Shown here: positions 9,202 to 17,669 of the stretch, in pieces
How positions within the stretch are numbered: position 1 is the first letter of the stretch
Layout of the letters: the number at the start of each line of letters is the position of its first letter
Assembly (NCBI RefSeq): GCF_026239695.1
Contig: NZ_JAPIVS010000003.1
Coordinates: 434,001 to 498,000 of the forward strand
DNA from: Pedobacter sp. MC2016-15
Lineage (GTDB): Bacteria; Bacteroidota; Bacteroidia; Sphingobacteriales; Sphingobacteriaceae
Direction of reading: 5' to 3'
Length of the DNA: 64,000 nt
Position numbers and translations under genes: made by a program
Notes under the pieces: generated by a model
What the model was told of the DNA's origin: nothing
Database searches by the model: none
Seen by the model: the letters and a program-made list of their open reading frames with translations, nothing else

Positions 9202-9681
9202 CTAGCTTAAGTTATTGGCCTTCAGTACCTCAGAAATCAAATTACTTTCAAAACCTTTTCCCATCAGGTAGCTTACCAGTTTGTATTTCTTTTTATAAGG
9301 ATCTTTTTCAGAAATAAAGGGAGCTTTTTTTTCTGCTGCGGCCAGAATTACCGCCAGATAATCGTCGTAATCTATCGAATTTAAAGCCTTGATGATCATT
9401 TTCTCAGGAACCTTCTTCAGTTTTAAGCCCTGTTTGATCTTTATCTTTCCCCAGCGTTTGATGTTAAACTTCCCGGATACATAAGCCATGGCAAAACGCT
9501 CTTCATTCAGGAAATTGGTGAGAATGAGTTCTGTAATGACCTCCTCCACCTCGTCGTGGTGGAGCCCCCAGTCGTACAATTTATCACGTACTTCCTGCTG
9601 GGAACGCTCCTGGTAAGCGCAATAGCTTTCTGCTTTGGCATGCGCCGCTTTTTTATCGTAAACAGGTTTTGATTTTTCCAA
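9202..9681 (-). CDS. recX: RecX family regulatory protein
   Basis: A 159-residue RecX-like protein, expected to bind RecA filaments and modulate recombination. It has the helical three-repeat pattern: AKAESYCAYQERSQQEVRDK, then ELILTNFLNEERFAMAYVSG, then RWGKIKIKQGL, which contains the typical W-G-x-x-x-I. The start must be a TTG at 9681 because an in-frame TAA lies two codons upstream and the next ATG is deep in the protein. recA is not nearby, as is common in this phylum. The gene is divergent from murF-alr with 72 bases between. Confidence 0.88.
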   Translation of the reverse strand: MEKSKPVYDKKAAHAKAESYCAYQERSQQEVRDKLYDWGLHHDEVEEVITELILTNFLNEERFAMAYVSGKFNIKRWGKIKIKQGLKLKKVPEKMIIKALNSIDYDDYLAVILAAAEKKAPFISEKDPYKKKYKLVSYLMGKGFESNLISEVLKANNLS

Positions 9682-9753
9682 TGCTTATACTTTCTGTAAG
9701 CAAATATCTGCATTTACTTACTAACTTTACCAGCAACCTAGTTTTCATGATAA

Positions 9754-12213
9754 ATGACTGAGCGCAATTATACCATTCAGCAGATCGCTGAGCAATTGAA
9801 CATCGAATCTTTTCAAGTAAATTATGATACTTTTATCAGTACGCTGCTGATCGATAGCAGGAGTGTGGTGAGCCCGGAAAGTTCTTTGTTTTTTGCAATT
9901 AACGCACAGCGAAACGGCCACGAATTTATCGCAGATGCCTATGCAAACGGGATCAGGAGTTTTGTCATCAGTGACAACGCATACGCTGCGCTTTACAGCG
10001 ATGCCAACTTCCTGCTGGTACCCAATGTGCAAGCCGCCCTGCAGCAACTGGCTGCTATTCACAGGAGCAAATTTAACCTTGATGTGATTGCTATTACCGG
10101 AAGTAACGGAAAAACGGTCGTTAAAGAATGGCTGTACCAGCTGCTGGCGGCAGATTATAATATCGTTCGCAGTCCCAAAAGTTTTAATTCCCAACTGGGT
10201 GTACCCTTATCTGTGTGGCAGATCAGCACAGAACATACTCTGGGTATTTTTGAGGCCGGGATCTCAAAGAAAGAGGAGATGGCAGGTCTGGCAGCAATTA
10301 TTCAACCCGGAACAGGAATTTTAACCAATATCAGGGAGGCACATGCCGAGGGTTTTTCATCTCCAAAAGAAAAGCTGCTGGAGAAACTGAAGTTGTTCAA
10401 AGATGTAAAATTATTTATTTACTCTCCGGATTATACGGCGGGCATAGCCACAAGAGAACTGCCAGGGGAGCGCAGGTTTTCCTGGAGTACCACGATGAAG
10501 GCTGATCTGGAAATCCTCTTTGTAGAGCCTATCAAAGGCAGAAACTATATTCGTGCGCGTTATAAAAATGAAGAAATAGAATGCCTGATCCCTTTCAGTG
10601 ACGGGGCATCAGTGGAGAATGGTATCATCTGCTGGGCAACGCTGCTCGCGATGGGATATACCCCTGAAGAGGCTGATCTGCGACTGGAAAAACTCACGGC
10701 AGTGAACATGCGCTTAACGCTTAAAAATGGGATCAATCAATGCTCTGTAATTGATGATTCCTACAGCGCAGATATATCTTCACTCGCCATAGCGCTTGAT
10801 TTTCTGAGATTGCAGAATCAGCATGTCATGAAGACGCTGATTTTGTCAGACCTCTACGAAACAGGTAAATCTGATAAGGACTTGTATACAGAAATCGCGG
10901 CCCTGCTGAAACAAAAGCAGGTGAGCCGGTTAATTGGGATTGGCGAACATATCTCTGCCTATGCCGGTTTATTTGAGTTGGAGAGTTCCTTCTACCCAAA
11001 TACGCAGGCTTTTATTCAGGATTTCCCTGCGATACATTTTAACAATGAAACTATCCTGGTAAAGGGCGCGCGGCTATTTGAATTTGAACGCATCAGCAAA
11101 CTGCTGACACAGAAGATCCATGATACCGTGATGGAAATTGATCTCAATGCGCTGGCAAATAACCTGAGATTCTATAAATCAAAAGTTAAACCTGGCGTTA
11201 AGGTGATGGCAATGGTGAAAGCTTTTTCCTACGGCAGTGGCAGTTTCGAAATTGCCAATCTTCTGCAGTACCAAAAAGTAGATTACCTGGCGGTAGCCTA
11301 CGCTGATGAAGGTATTGCGCTGCGTAAAGCAGGGATCACGATGCCGGTTATGGTGATGAGCCCTGAGCCTTCTGCGTTTGAAGCCATTGTGAAATACAAA
11401 CTGGAGCCCGAACTGTATAACATGGATATTCTGACGGCCTTCATAGATTTTCTTCCGGATACGCAGTTTTCTTATCCTGTACACCTCAAGATTGATACAG
11501 GAATGCACCGGCTGGGATTTGAGGAGCTTGATCTCCCGGATCTGCTGCCAATACTAAGGCTTGAAGAAAAGATCAGAGTGATCTCTGTTTTCTCTCATCT
11601 TGCCGCCAGTGAAGATGAGAAACATGATGATTTTACTGCTTACCAGATTGAACGCCTGCTGGCGATGACTGAAAAGATCAGACCAGAACTGGGTTACGAC
11701 TTTATCCGCCACATTTCAAACACCTCAGCCATCACAAGGCATCCGGAAGCACAACTGGATATGGTCAGGATCGGTATCGGTCTTTATGGTTTTGATAGCG
11801 GGCTCAATGGGAAATCAGGGCTTCAGACCGTGGCTGTGCTGAAAACTACGATTACACAGATTAAACATGTAGGCCCGCTGGAAACCGTGGGTTATGGCCG
11901 CAGGGGTATCCTTCCTGAAGGAGGTACTACTGCTACTGTAAAAATTGGTTATGCTGATGGCTACCGTCGTTCTTTTGGAAATGGAGTTGGAAAGATGCTG
12001 GTTAATGGAAAACCGGCACCTACCATAGGAGCAATTGCCATGGATATGTGTATGCTGGACATTACAGGTATAGATGCTAAAACGGGAGACGAGGTCATCG
12101 TTTTTAACAATGAGCTGACCATTGCAGATTTAGCTGAGCAGATTGGGACAATCCCTTATGAGATTTTAACAAATATTTCTCAAAGGGTTAAACGAGTGTA
12201 TTTTTATGAGTAA
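9754..12213 (+). CDS. Bifunctional UDP-MurNAc-tripeptide:D-Ala-D-Ala ligase / alanine racemase
   Basis: An 819-residue fusion that makes D-alanine and attaches D-Ala-D-Ala to the peptidoglycan precursor in the cytoplasm. The MurF half (about residues 1-450) has the ATP P-loop ITGSNGKT (116-121) and a Mur-ligase middle domain. The racemase half (about 452-819) has the pyridoxal-phosphate Lys489 in MVKAFSYGSG, the catalytic Tyr714 in VGYGRRG, and IDTGMHRLGF. This fusion is a known lineage trait of Bacteroidota. The MurF half is shorter and more divergent than E. coli MurF, as usual for these fusions. The DUF502 gene follows after nine bases. Confidence 0.96.
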   Translation: MTERNYTIQQIAEQLNIESFQVNYDTFISTLLIDSRSVVSPESSLFFAINAQRNGHEFIADAYANGIRSFVISDNAYAALYSDANFLLVPNVQAALQQLAAIHRSKFNLDVIAITGSNGKTVVKEWLYQLLAADYNIVRSPKSFNSQLGVPLSVWQISTEHTLGIFEAGISKKEEMAGLAAIIQPGTGILTNIREAHAEGFSSPKEKLLEKLKLFKDVKLFIYSPDYTAGIATRELPGERRFSWSTTMKADLEILFVEPIKGRNYIRARYKNEEIECLIPFSDGASVENGIICWATLLAMGYTPEEADLRLEKLTAVNMRLTLKNGINQCSVIDDSYSADISSLAIALDFLRLQNQHVMKTLILSDLYETGKSDKDLYTEIAALLKQKQVSRLIGIGEHISAYAGLFELESSFYPNTQAFIQDFPAIHFNNETILVKGARLFEFERISKLLTQKIHDTVMEIDLNALANNLRFYKSKVKPGVKVMAMVKAFSYGSGSFEIANLLQYQKVDYLAVAYADEGIALRKAGITMPVMVMSPEPSAFEAIVKYKLEPELYNMDILTAFIDFLPDTQFSYPVHLKIDTGMHRLGFEELDLPDLLPILRLEEKIRVISVFSHLAASEDEKHDDFTAYQIERLLAMTEKIRPELGYDFIRHISNTSAITRHPEAQLDMVRIGIGLYGFDSGLNGKSGLQTVAVLKTTITQIKHVGPLETVGYGRRGILPEGGTTATVKIGYADGYRRSFGNGVGKMLVNGKPAPTIGAIAMDMCMLDITGIDAKTGDEVIVFNNELTIADLAEQIGTIPYEILTNISQRVKRVYFYE

Positions 12214-12218
12214 TTTTG
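12211..12218 (+). promoter_or_regulatory. -7 box just upstream of the DUF502 gene
   Basis: TAATTTTG matches TAnnTTTG and ends four bases before the ATG at 12223. A TTA at 12188-12190, 20 bases upstream, resembles the -33 TTG. If used, the mRNA would be leaderless or nearly so. The box overlaps the murF-alr stop codon. Confidence 0.45.
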
Positions 12219-12222
12219 TGCT

Positions 12223-12828
12223 ATGAACAAGATCGGAGGGGCATTATTAAATTATTTGATCAAGGGGCTATTGATTGTTTTGCCGATCGCACTCAGTATT
12301 TATATCGTCATCTGGGCGGTTACTACAGTAGATAGCTGGCTGAATGTCAACAATATTCTTGGAGTTGATCCCAGAACAGGAGCCAGCAGAAATATCCCGG
12401 GCCTGGGACTTGCACTGGTAATAACACTGATCCTGGTAGCCGGAATTTTCGTGACCAACTTTGTCACAGAGCCGATGTACAACTGGTTTTCACGCTGGAT
12501 GAACAGGCTGCCCGGGCTCAACTTTATCTACTCTTCAATCAAAGACCTTACCGAAGCGTTTGTTGGTGACGAAAAGAAATTTAACCATCCTGTACTGGTA
12601 GAAATGACCAGTGATATCAAAAGGATCGGATTTTTAACACAAAATGATCTGGCAATGATAGGTTTGCCGGGGGAGTGCGTAGTGTATTTTCCTTTCTCCT
12701 ATTCTTTTGCAGGGCAGGTGTGTGTAGTGAACAGAGAGAAGGTTAAGGAGTTGAATATCAGTGCTGCCGATGCTATGAAATTGGTAGTATCGGGAGGTGT
12801 TAGTCATATCACCCCACCGATACTGTAA
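12223..12828 (+). CDS. DUF502 family membrane protein
   Basis: A 201-residue inner-membrane protein with two predicted spans (about residues 10-34 and 58-80), followed by the conserved DUF502 soluble part: MYNWFSRWMNRLPGLNFIYSSIKDLTEAF, abbreviated here by its key residues N-R-L-P-G and Y-S-S-I-K, and later GLPGECVVYFPFSYSFAGQV. The family function is unknown. It converges on the LOG-family gene with two bases between stops. Confidence 0.85.
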   Translation: MNKIGGALLNYLIKGLLIVLPIALSIYIVIWAVTTVDSWLNVNNILGVDPRTGASRNIPGLGLALVITLILVAGIFVTNFVTEPMYNWFSRWMNRLPGLNFIYSSIKDLTEAFVGDEKKFNHPVLVEMTSDIKRIGFLTQNDLAMIGLPGECVVYFPFSYSFAGQVCVVNREKVKELNISAADAMKLVVSGGVSHITPPIL

Positions 12829-12830
12829 TT

Positions 12831-13553
12831 CTAGAAATTTGGTTTCAGTACATACTTGTCGTAGAACCTGAAGATATGTTCTGCAGCTTCTTCAGCAGTA
12901 TCTACAACTCTGAACAGGTTCAGGTCTTCTGCATGAATGTTGTGTTCTTTTTCGAGCATCGTATTTTTGATCCAGTCTACGAGTCCTCCCCAGTAATCTT
13001 TGCCTACCAGTACGATAGGGAAACGTGCAATCTTGCCGGTCTGGATCAGTGTAATCGCCTCGAATAGCTCATCCATCGTTCCCATTCCTCCGGGAAGGAC
13101 GATGAAACCCTGTGAGTATTTCATAAACATGACTTTCCTGATAAAGAAATAATCAAATTCCAGGAGCTTATTGTGGTCGATATATTTGTTATGGAATTGT
13201 TCAAAAGGCAAGTCGATATTGAGTCCGACAGATTTACCTCCGTTCATGTGTGCTCCTTTATTTCCGGCTTCCATAATTCCCGGACCACCGCCAGTGATTA
13301 CACCGTAACCCCGCTCAGTTAATAGTCTGCCGCATTCCACGGCAATTTCATAATACTTGTTAGTCTCTGCCGTTCTGGCTGAACCAAATATGGATACGCA
13401 GGGGCCAATTTTAGCCAGCTTCTCAAAGCCGTCTACAAACTCGGCCATTATTTTAAAGATCTGCCAGGAGTCGGTAACTTTAATCTCCTGCCAGTTTTTA
13501 TTTTCAAAAGCGCTTCTTATTTTCTCTTCACTCGTCATGCTCATCGTCGTCAT
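12831..13553 (-). CDS. LOG family protein (TIGR00730, Rossmann fold)
   Basis: A 240-residue protein of the LOG/YgdH-like family. Family members studied biochemically cleave nucleoside 5'-monophosphates, and some release cytokinins. The diagnostic GGGPGIMEAGNKGA and PGGMGTMDE motifs are present, with SIFGSARTAE at the start of the Rossmann fold. The family identity is firm, but whether it acts on cytokinin ribotides or on ordinary nucleotides cannot be judged. The N-terminal MTTMSMTSEE allows starts at 13553, 13544 or 13538. The gene lies nine bases after the symporter on the same strand. Confidence 0.9.
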   Translation of the reverse strand: MTTMSMTSEEKIRSAFENKNWQEIKVTDSWQIFKIMAEFVDGFEKLAKIGPCVSIFGSARTAETNKYYEIAVECGRLLTERGYGVITGGGPGIMEAGNKGAHMNGGKSVGLNIDLPFEQFHNKYIDHNKLLEFDYFFIRKVMFMKYSQGFIVLPGGMGTMDELFEAITLIQTGKIARFPIVLVGKDYWGGLVDWIKNTMLEKEHNIHAEDLNLFRVVDTAEEAAEHIFRFYDKYVLKPNF

Positions 13554-13562
13554 TTTTTGGTT

Positions 13563-15041
13563 TTAGAATTTGGTTTGGGTAACAGAAGTCTTTCCTGTTA
13601 TCCAAAGTAAGATAAATGTAATGAGGGCATTCAAGATAATCAATTCAAAGCCTATTTCATAACCAAACCATAACAGACTGTTGCTTTTGATAAAAAATGA
13701 CAGCAAAGGTGACGCTACACAGATATATGGCACCAATTGGTCTGTTACCGCCCGGTTGGTAAACATCCCGAAGGTAAATAGTCCCAGCAGGGGGCCGTAA
13801 GTATAGGTTGCTGCAATGAACATGGAATTGACAACGGAATCATCATTGATCACTTTAAATATCAGAATCACAATCACCATCAGTACGGAAAAGCCGATAT
13901 GCACCATATGCCTTTTTCGTACCAGCTCAGGAGTATTCTGATCTGCCTTCTTGTCAAAATGGAGGAAATCCACACAAAATGACGTTGTTAATGCTGTTAA
14001 TGCTGAATCTGTGGTAGCAAAGGTGGCTGCTGTTAAACCCAGCATAAAGATAATTCCGGGAATCACATTCAGGTGGTTGAGGGCAATTTCAGGATAGAGG
14101 TTATCTGGTGTTTTAAGAGCAGCAACATCGATCCCGTTTCTTTCGGCAAAGATGTAGAGCAATGCACCTACGCTCAGGAAAAAGATATTCATCACCACAA
14201 ATACACCGGTGAAGGTAAACATGTTCTTCTGCGCTTCGCCAATTGTCTTCATACTCAGGTTTTTCTGCATCAGATCCTGATCAAGCCCTGTCATGGCAAT
14301 CGTCACGAAGATCCCACCCAGGAATTGCTTCAGGAAGTGGGATTTGGTACCCATAAAATCTTCCCAGAAGAACATTTTGGAGTAGCTGCTATTTTTAACG
14401 GCCTCAAAGGTTCCTGCAACATCGAGGTCTAAGGACCTGGAGATAAATATGATTGATAAAACCACTGAAAGCAGTAGAAATACAGTTTGCAAAGTATCAG
14501 TAATGATGATGGTTTTTAATCCGCCTTTATGCGTATACAGCCAGATGAGCACCAGGCAAAGTACAATGGTTAGCCAGAAGGGTACATTCCAGGCGTCAAA
14601 GATAAAGCGCTGCAACACGATCGCCACGAGGAACAGACGTAACGAAGAGCCGATGGTCCTGGACAGCAGAAAAATCACTGCCCCGGTTTTATAACTGTGT
14701 GGCCCCAGGCGCCTTTCCAGGTACGTGTAGATGGAGATCAGGTTCATTCTGTAATACAGTGGCAACAGCACCGTTGCGATGATGATAAAGCCTACGGCAT
14801 TGCCCAGCACAAACTGGAAGTAGCCAAACTCACTTTTCCCTACCGCACCGGGAACAGAAATAAAAGTGACTCCGGACAGCGCTGTGCCGATCATTCCGAA
14901 AGCTACCAGATACCATTTTGAGTTTCTGTTTGCAATAAAAAAGGAAGCGTTATCGGAGGAGTTTCTTGACGTAACATAGGCTACACCGACTAAAAGCGCA
15001 AAGTATCCTAAGAGGAAAGATAAGAGTATAGTAGGGGTCAT
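13563..15041 (-). CDS. Sodium:solute symporter family protein
   Basis: A 492-residue inner-membrane transporter of the SSS family, with about 13 hydrophobic spans across the whole length. N-terminal features are LVGVAYVTSRNSSDNASFF and the GMIGTALSGVTFISVPG loop in the second span. The segment GLTAATFATTDSALTALTTS matches the conserved TM8 sodium-site region. The substrate cannot be assigned; many Bacteroidota members are annotated as transporters of sugars or sialic acid. It is upstream of and probably cotranscribed with the LOG gene. Confidence 0.92.
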   Translation of the reverse strand: MTPTILLSFLLGYFALLVGVAYVTSRNSSDNASFFIANRNSKWYLVAFGMIGTALSGVTFISVPGAVGKSEFGYFQFVLGNAVGFIIIATVLLPLYYRMNLISIYTYLERRLGPHSYKTGAVIFLLSRTIGSSLRLFLVAIVLQRFIFDAWNVPFWLTIVLCLVLIWLYTHKGGLKTIIITDTLQTVFLLLSVVLSIIFISRSLDLDVAGTFEAVKNSSYSKMFFWEDFMGTKSHFLKQFLGGIFVTIAMTGLDQDLMQKNLSMKTIGEAQKNMFTFTGVFVVMNIFFLSVGALLYIFAERNGIDVAALKTPDNLYPEIALNHLNVIPGIIFMLGLTAATFATTDSALTALTTSFCVDFLHFDKKADQNTPELVRKRHMVHIGFSVLMVIVILIFKVINDDSVVNSMFIAATYTYGPLLGLFTFGMFTNRAVTDQLVPYICVASPLLSFFIKSNSLLWFGYEIGFELIILNALITFILLWITGKTSVTQTKF

Positions 15042-15110
15042 GGTTCGTTTGGGCTGAAAGCGAATGTAAGAAAATCATATTTTAAAGACCAAAATAACAG
15101 AAGATAAATC

Positions 15111-15118
15111 TAAATTTG
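15111..15118 (+). promoter_or_regulatory. -7 box just upstream of recR
   Basis: TAAATTTG matches TAnnTTTG and ends four bases before the recR ATG. No clear -33 TTG is visible at the expected distance. Confidence 0.4.
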
Positions 15119-15122
15119 TAAA

Positions 15123-15740
15123 ATGAACTTTTCTTCCAAGCTGCTCGAAGATGCTGTCAATGAATTTTCTAAATTACCAGGGGTAGGACAAAAAACTGCA
15201 TTGCGGTTGGTATTGCACCTGCTTGGCAAGGAACAGGAAGAAGTTGACACTTTTGGCAATTCTATCATCAGGTTGAAAAGGGATATCAAACATTGTCAAG
15301 TCTGTCATAATATCTCGGATTTACCGGTTTGCAGCATCTGCTCTTCTACAAAAAGAGATAAGGAGGTGATCTGCGTGGTAGAGGATACCCGCGATGTGAT
15401 GGCGATAGAAAATACGTCTCAGTATTTTGGAGCATACCACGTGCTCGGCGGACTCATCTCTCCAATGGATGGTATTGGTCCTTCAGATCTTTTTATAGAC
15501 TCTCTTGTACAACGCGTTGCCACAACTCCGGTAAAGGAAATTATCCTGGCCCTGAGCGCAACTATGGAAGGGGACACCACGCTTTTCTATCTCTACAAGA
15601 GACTTAAAGATTTCCAGGTGCCCATTACCACGATTGCCCGCGGGATCGCTTTTGGTGGTGAGTTGGAATATGCAGATGAAATTACATTGGGTCGCTCTAT
15701 CGTCACCCGTGTGCCTTATGTCAGTTCAATAAAAATGTAG
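15123..15740 (+). CDS. recR: Recombination mediator RecR
   Basis: A 205-residue protein that works with RecO and RecF to load RecA on gapped DNA. It shows the full RecR order: helix-hairpin-helix KLPGVGQKTALRLVLHL near residues 18-34, a four-cysteine zinc finger (CQVCHNISDLPVCSIC), the Toprim strand VICVVEDTRDVMAIE, and the conserved C-terminal TRVPYVSSIKM-like end. The length is normal for the family. A short-chain dehydrogenase begins one base after the stop. Confidence 0.97.
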   Translation: MNFSSKLLEDAVNEFSKLPGVGQKTALRLVLHLLGKEQEEVDTFGNSIIRLKRDIKHCQVCHNISDLPVCSICSSTKRDKEVICVVEDTRDVMAIENTSQYFGAYHVLGGLISPMDGIGPSDLFIDSLVQRVATTPVKEIILALSATMEGDTTLFYLYKRLKDFQVPITTIARGIAFGGELEYADEITLGRSIVTRVPYVSSIKM

Positions 15741-15741
15741 T

Positions 15742-16554
15742 ATGGATTTTAAGAATAAAGTAGTTGTGATCACCGGTGCTTCTTCCGGAATAGGTAAAGC
15801 ATGTGCTGAGGAGTTTGCAAAAAGAGGTGCGACCGTGGTTCTTGCAGCAAGGCAGTTTGTTACCCTGTGTGAGATTACTGCTGATCTTGAAAAAAGATTC
15901 GGGATCAAAGCTCTTGCTGTGCAGACTGATGTGTCGATGGAAGAAGATTGCCGCCATCTGATCACGCAGGCGGTGCTTACCTTTGGAAAAGTGGATATGC
16001 TGATCAACAGTGCGGGTATTTCCATGCGTGCGTTGTTTAATGATCTGGATATGTCGGTTATCAGAAAGGTAATGGAAGTTAACTTTTATGGCACGGCCTA
16101 CTGCACAAAATTCGCTTTGCCTGAAATCTTAAAAAGCAAGGGTGTTATCGTTGGGGTTTCCTCAGCTGCGGGATACCGCGGATTACCGGGAAGGACGGCT
16201 TATACGGCCTCGAAATTTGCTTTAAATGGCTTTATGGAGTCTCTAAGGACGGAATTGCTGCATAAAGATGTGCTGGTGATGGTAGCTTCTCCGGGATTTA
16301 CTTCATCCAATATACGTGCAACAGCTTTGGACAAAGATGGCAATATGCATGGCGACACAAATATGGAAGAGGGTAAGATGATGTCTTCTGAGGAGGTTGC
16401 TGAAAGGATTGTAAATGGCATTGCCGGCCGTAAGCGCGACCTGATTATGACCGGACAGGGAAAACTGGCAGTATGGATGAATAAGCTGTTTCCTTCACTG
16501 ACTGATAAACTGGTGTACAAACACTATGTAAAAGAAGGTACCCTCAAAGAATAA
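15742..16554 (+). CDS. SDR family oxidoreductase
   Basis: A 270-residue short-chain dehydrogenase. It has the cofactor-binding GASSGIGKA near residues 12-20, a NSAG segment, a catalytic Ser in VSSAAGYRG, and the catalytic Tyr154/Lys158 pair in YTASK. The pattern fits classical SDRs that reduce lipid or ketone substrates, but the substrate is unknown. It is tightly spaced between recR (one base) and the esterase (two bases), so all three probably share a transcript. Confidence 0.92.
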   Translation: MDFKNKVVVITGASSGIGKACAEEFAKRGATVVLAARQFVTLCEITADLEKRFGIKALAVQTDVSMEEDCRHLITQAVLTFGKVDMLINSAGISMRALFNDLDMSVIRKVMEVNFYGTAYCTKFALPEILKSKGVIVGVSSAAGYRGLPGRTAYTASKFALNGFMESLRTELLHKDVLVMVASPGFTSSNIRATALDKDGNMHGDTNMEEGKMMSSEEVAERIVNGIAGRKRDLIMTGQGKLAVWMNKLFPSLTDKLVYKHYVKEGTLKE

Positions 16555-16556
16555 TA

Positions 16557-17399
16557 ATGATCAATTCAAAATGCCTGCTGATGCTCTTTGCCCTTCTCTC
16601 CCAGATCACTGTCTTAACTGCAAAGGTGAAAGTGGAGAAAAATATAAACTATACCAGTCAGAATGATGAACGCAGGCAGCTGAATGTGTATTACCAGAAA
16701 GACCTGTCAAAGCCAAAAGATGTAATCATCTTTATCCATGGAGGCTCCTGGAGCAGCGGTAAAAAGGATATTTACTGGTGGCTGGGGCGCAATCTGGCAA
16801 GAAAGGGCGTAGTAACGGTAACGATCAATTATGGACTTGCCCCTGAAAATAAGTACATGCAGATGGGCAACGACTGCGCAGAGGCAGTCAAATGGGTACA
16901 AAGCCATATTGGAGATTATGGTGGTGATCCCTCAAGGATTTTCCTGATGGGGCATTCTGCCGGTGGTCACCTTGCAGAACTGATCAATGCTGACCCTCAG
17001 TATTTCAAAAAGGCAGGGATAAAAAATCCCGTGAAGGGGCTGATCCTTGATGATCCTTTTGGCCTGGATATGAAGGAATACATGAGCACTGCAGAAAAAG
17101 ATAAAAGTTATGAAGATTTCCTCAGAACGTTTACTACCGACCCGGTAACCTGGGCAGAAGCATCGCCCTTGCTTTATGTGCAAAATATAAGGAACCCGCA
17201 TCTGATATTTTATGGTGCAAAGACTTATCCGGCCATACAGATTCAGTCGGCCCGGCTCCATGAGATGCTTACCGCAGAAAAAATCCCTTCAGAAATACAG
17301 GTGATCAAAGGAAAGAAACATGTAGGCATGATAGCGCAGATGGTATTCGGAACCAACAGGCTGTACGATTTTATTCTTGAATTCCTGGCATGCACATAA
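16557..17399 (+). CDS. Exported alpha/beta hydrolase (esterase family)
   Basis: A 280-residue alpha/beta hydrolase with a signal peptide (about residues 1-22). The oxyanion-hole motif HGGSW follows strand 3, the nucleophile elbow is GHSAGG, and the terminal His is in GKKHVGM. The overall pattern resembles small carboxylesterases and kynurenine-formamidase-like enzymes. It lies upstream of the trp operon, but the signal peptide and separate promoter region argue against a role in tryptophan metabolism. The natural substrate is unknown. Confidence 0.85.
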   Translation: MINSKCLLMLFALLSQITVLTAKVKVEKNINYTSQNDERRQLNVYYQKDLSKPKDVIIFIHGGSWSSGKKDIYWWLGRNLARKGVVTVTINYGLAPENKYMQMGNDCAEAVKWVQSHIGDYGGDPSRIFLMGHSAGGHLAELINADPQYFKKAGIKNPVKGLILDDPFGLDMKEYMSTAEKDKSYEDFLRTFTTDPVTWAEASPLLYVQNIRNPHLIFYGAKTYPAIQIQSARLHEMLTAEKIPSEIQVIKGKKHVGMIAQMVFGTNRLYDFILEFLACT

Positions 17400-17498
17400 T
17401 ACTTTGCACATTTTTATCCCCTTACGAAGCACAATTATCATTAAATTGTGATATCCATTTAAATTATGGGATTAAGCTCCAAAATGTTTAGAAATGGC

Positions 17499-17529
17499 TT
17501 GCAAATATTAAAAAACAATTACATATTTG
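17499..17529 (+). promoter_or_regulatory. Probable promoter of the trp operon
   Basis: TTG (17499-17501), 20 bases, then CATATTTG (17522-17529), which differs from TAnnTTTG at the first position only. The box ends five bases before the leader-peptide ATG, so the leader mRNA would begin at or near its own start codon. Confidence 0.5.
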
Positions 17530-17534
17530 TTTCA

Positions 17535-17582
17535 ATGATACTAACAAACGGACATAATAACTGGTGGTGGCACAGCGCTTAG
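17535..17582 (+). CDS. trp operon leader peptide
   Basis: A 15-codon ORF encoding MILTNGHNNWWWHSA, with three consecutive Trp codons at 17562-17570 and a TAG stop. It sits 88 bases before trpD and is followed by alternative hairpins, one with a T-run. This is the classic form of a ribosome-stalling leader: when charged tRNA-Trp is scarce, the ribosome stops on the Trp codons and favours the antiterminator. The peptide itself is not expected to have another function. Confidence 0.88.
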   Translation: MILTNGHNNWWWHSA

Positions 17583-17658
17583 CGTGTGTAACCCCATTCT
17601 GTACGTTTTATTTCCATATAAAAATATTTAAGAGGGTTGCTGTATAGCAACCTTTTTT
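17566..17658 (+). promoter_or_regulatory. trp transcription attenuator
   Basis: Three mutually exclusive structures are visible. The pause hairpin pairs CACA and CGC (17571-17578) with GCG and TGTG (17582-17588), and can be extended by GGT (17566-17568) with ACC (17591-17593). The antiterminator pairs GTAACCC (17588-17594) with GGGTTGC (17634-17640). The terminator pairs GGTTGCT (17635-17641) with AGCAACC (17646-17652) and is followed by six T. The antiterminator uses the 5' arm of the terminator, so only one can form. A ribosome stalled on the Trp codons would cover the pause hairpin. Confidence 0.85.
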
Positions 17659-17669
17659 GTTTTAAAACC

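Noticed and set aside
17637..17669. Eleven-residue N-terminal extension of trpD
   Set aside because: It starts inside the attenuator terminator and has no resemblance to TrpD.
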